From assembly GCA_900553355.1 (NCBI GenBank), contig USDK01000034.1:1-32334 (forward strand): a stretch of DNA of 32,334 nucleotides, given 5' to 3'. Below, in pieces: positions 31,721-32,334 of this stretch. The first letter of the stretch is position 1. Each line of letters opens with the position of its first letter. The notes under the pieces were generated by a model that saw only the letters and a list, made by a program, of their open reading frames with translations, ran no database searches and was not told the DNA's origin. Position numbers and translations under genes: made by a program. The DNA comes from an uncultured Lachnospiraceae bacterium (GTDB lineage: Bacteria; Bacillota; Clostridia; Lachnospirales; Lachnospiraceae).

Positions 31721-32334
31721 TTATGACAATATATCTTTTACACATGTGCTCCGATAGTCACTAGGCGATATTTTATATCTTTCCTTAAATACCCGGTTAA
31801 ATGTTCTCTGACTTTCAAAGCCACTATCCAGGCAAATATTTGTAATAGAATCACTCGTATTTTCCAAACGATGACATGCGTAGTTGAGCCTTGCATCGTT
31901 AAGATACTGGTTGAAATTCCTATGAAATGTTTTGGAAAAGAGTCTGGATAAGACATATTTGCTTACTCCAAGGTCTTTCGCCATCTCTTCCAGTGAAAGC
32001 TTCTTTTTGAAATTTGCTGATATATAGGAAACCGTCTGGTAAATAAGGTCATTGCTCCCCACATGGCTCTTCTCTACCAGATTCAGTTTTCCTATGCAGC
32101 GTGCCAACACAATTTGAAGATAAGCCTGTGCGACTGTAATATCTGACTGTTCTGTCTCTAAAATCGCATTGATAACCCTATATACCTCCGGCTCAACCTT
32201 TTCCGCTTTGATAACTGGATATTCAGGAGCCATGGACTGCATGATATCTGCAAATTTACCAATCGTAAATGGCGATGCGATCAGATAAGTCGCTTTATTT
32301 ACACCGGGTGTCAGTACCTGATAGTGATGAATAA
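31721..32334 (-). CDS. AraC-family regulator, 5' end beyond window
   Basis: The frame runs open to the right window edge, so the start is outside. The C-terminal part has both AraC helix-turn-helix motifs: LSLEEMAKDLGVSKYVLSRLFSKTF and DSITNICLDSGFESQRTFNRVFKERYKISPSDY (pattern). The N-terminal visible part (HHYQVLTPGVNKATYLI, FTIGKFADIM) is consistent with the end of a cupin-type sensing domain. It lies 82 bp upstream of the HAD remnant on the same strand. The ATG at 32242 is internal to the domain and is unlikely to be the real start. Confidence 0.9.
   Translation of the reverse strand, partial: IHHYQVLTPGVNKATYLIASPFTIGKFADIMQSMAPEYPVIKAEKVEPEVYRVINAILETEQSDITVAQAYLQIVLARCIGKLNLVEKSHVGSNDLIYQTVSYISANFKKKLSLEEMAKDLGVSKYVLSRLFSKTFHRNFNQYLNDARLNYACHRLENTSDSITNICLDSGFESQRTFNRVFKERYKISPSDYRSTCVKDILS

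Noticed and set aside
1..32334. CRISPR array
   Set aside because: No set of regularly spaced short repeats was found; the repeats present are two-copy or palindromic.

Overview
The window looks like chromosomal DNA of a gut Clostridia species, most likely Lachnospiraceae. The evidence is strong AGGAGG-type ribosome binding sites, tightly packed overlapping operons, and family-typical genes (DUF819, DUF6472, DUF362, clostridial 4-hydroxybutyrate dehydrogenase, the small CDCPACAAVE protein). No rRNA, tRNA or CRISPR array was seen. Almost everything is on the minus strand; the only clear plus-strand genes are blaI and blaR1.

Layout, left to right. (1) 1-1929: a GC-rich ABC exporter (permease running off the edge, plus ATPase), preceded by a promoter with direct repeats that suits the adjacent OmpR-type two-component system. 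(2) 2051-5863: a compact run 4-hydroxybutyrate dehydrogenase > DUF362 Fe-S protein > response regulator > histidine kinase, the last three overlapping. (3) 5949-7791: a MarR regulator and a DHA2-type drug exporter. (4) 7876-9470: an intact IS4-family element inserted at the exact centre of a 61-bp palindrome, with a 9-bp target duplication. (5) 9517-14631: a small Cys-rich protein and a flavin reductase, then a D-serine dehydratase / M19 dipeptidase / DUF819 operon behind an XRE-cupin regulator. (6) 14758-15108: a small conserved protein. (7) 15276-20452: a six-gene operon vsr > C5 methyltransferase > DUF3883-type nuclease > second C5 methyltransferase > SRAP/YedK > GNAT. It is a restriction-modification locus carrying two functions that deal with 5-methylcytosine or abasic-site damage. 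(8) 20549-27344: a mec-like beta-lactam response locus, with blaI-blaR1 on the plus strand and a class B3 PBP plus two paralogous exported proteins on the minus strand, both ends carrying the same 12-bp BlaI-type palindrome. (9) 27362-28920: a two-gene membrane/XRE operon and a DinB-like protein. (10) 28927-30970: a low-GC scar holding a RelBE-type toxin-antitoxin pair and an orphan ORF between two 129-bp imperfect direct repeats. Just beyond it are a NagD-like HAD gene that has lost its 3' end and, at the window edge, an AraC regulator.

Best candidates for something new are the BlaI-controlled PBP operon with its two uncharacterised exported paralogues, the restriction operon fused to vsr and yedK, and the IS at a palindrome centre. 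All calls are from reading the sequence; no database search was run.
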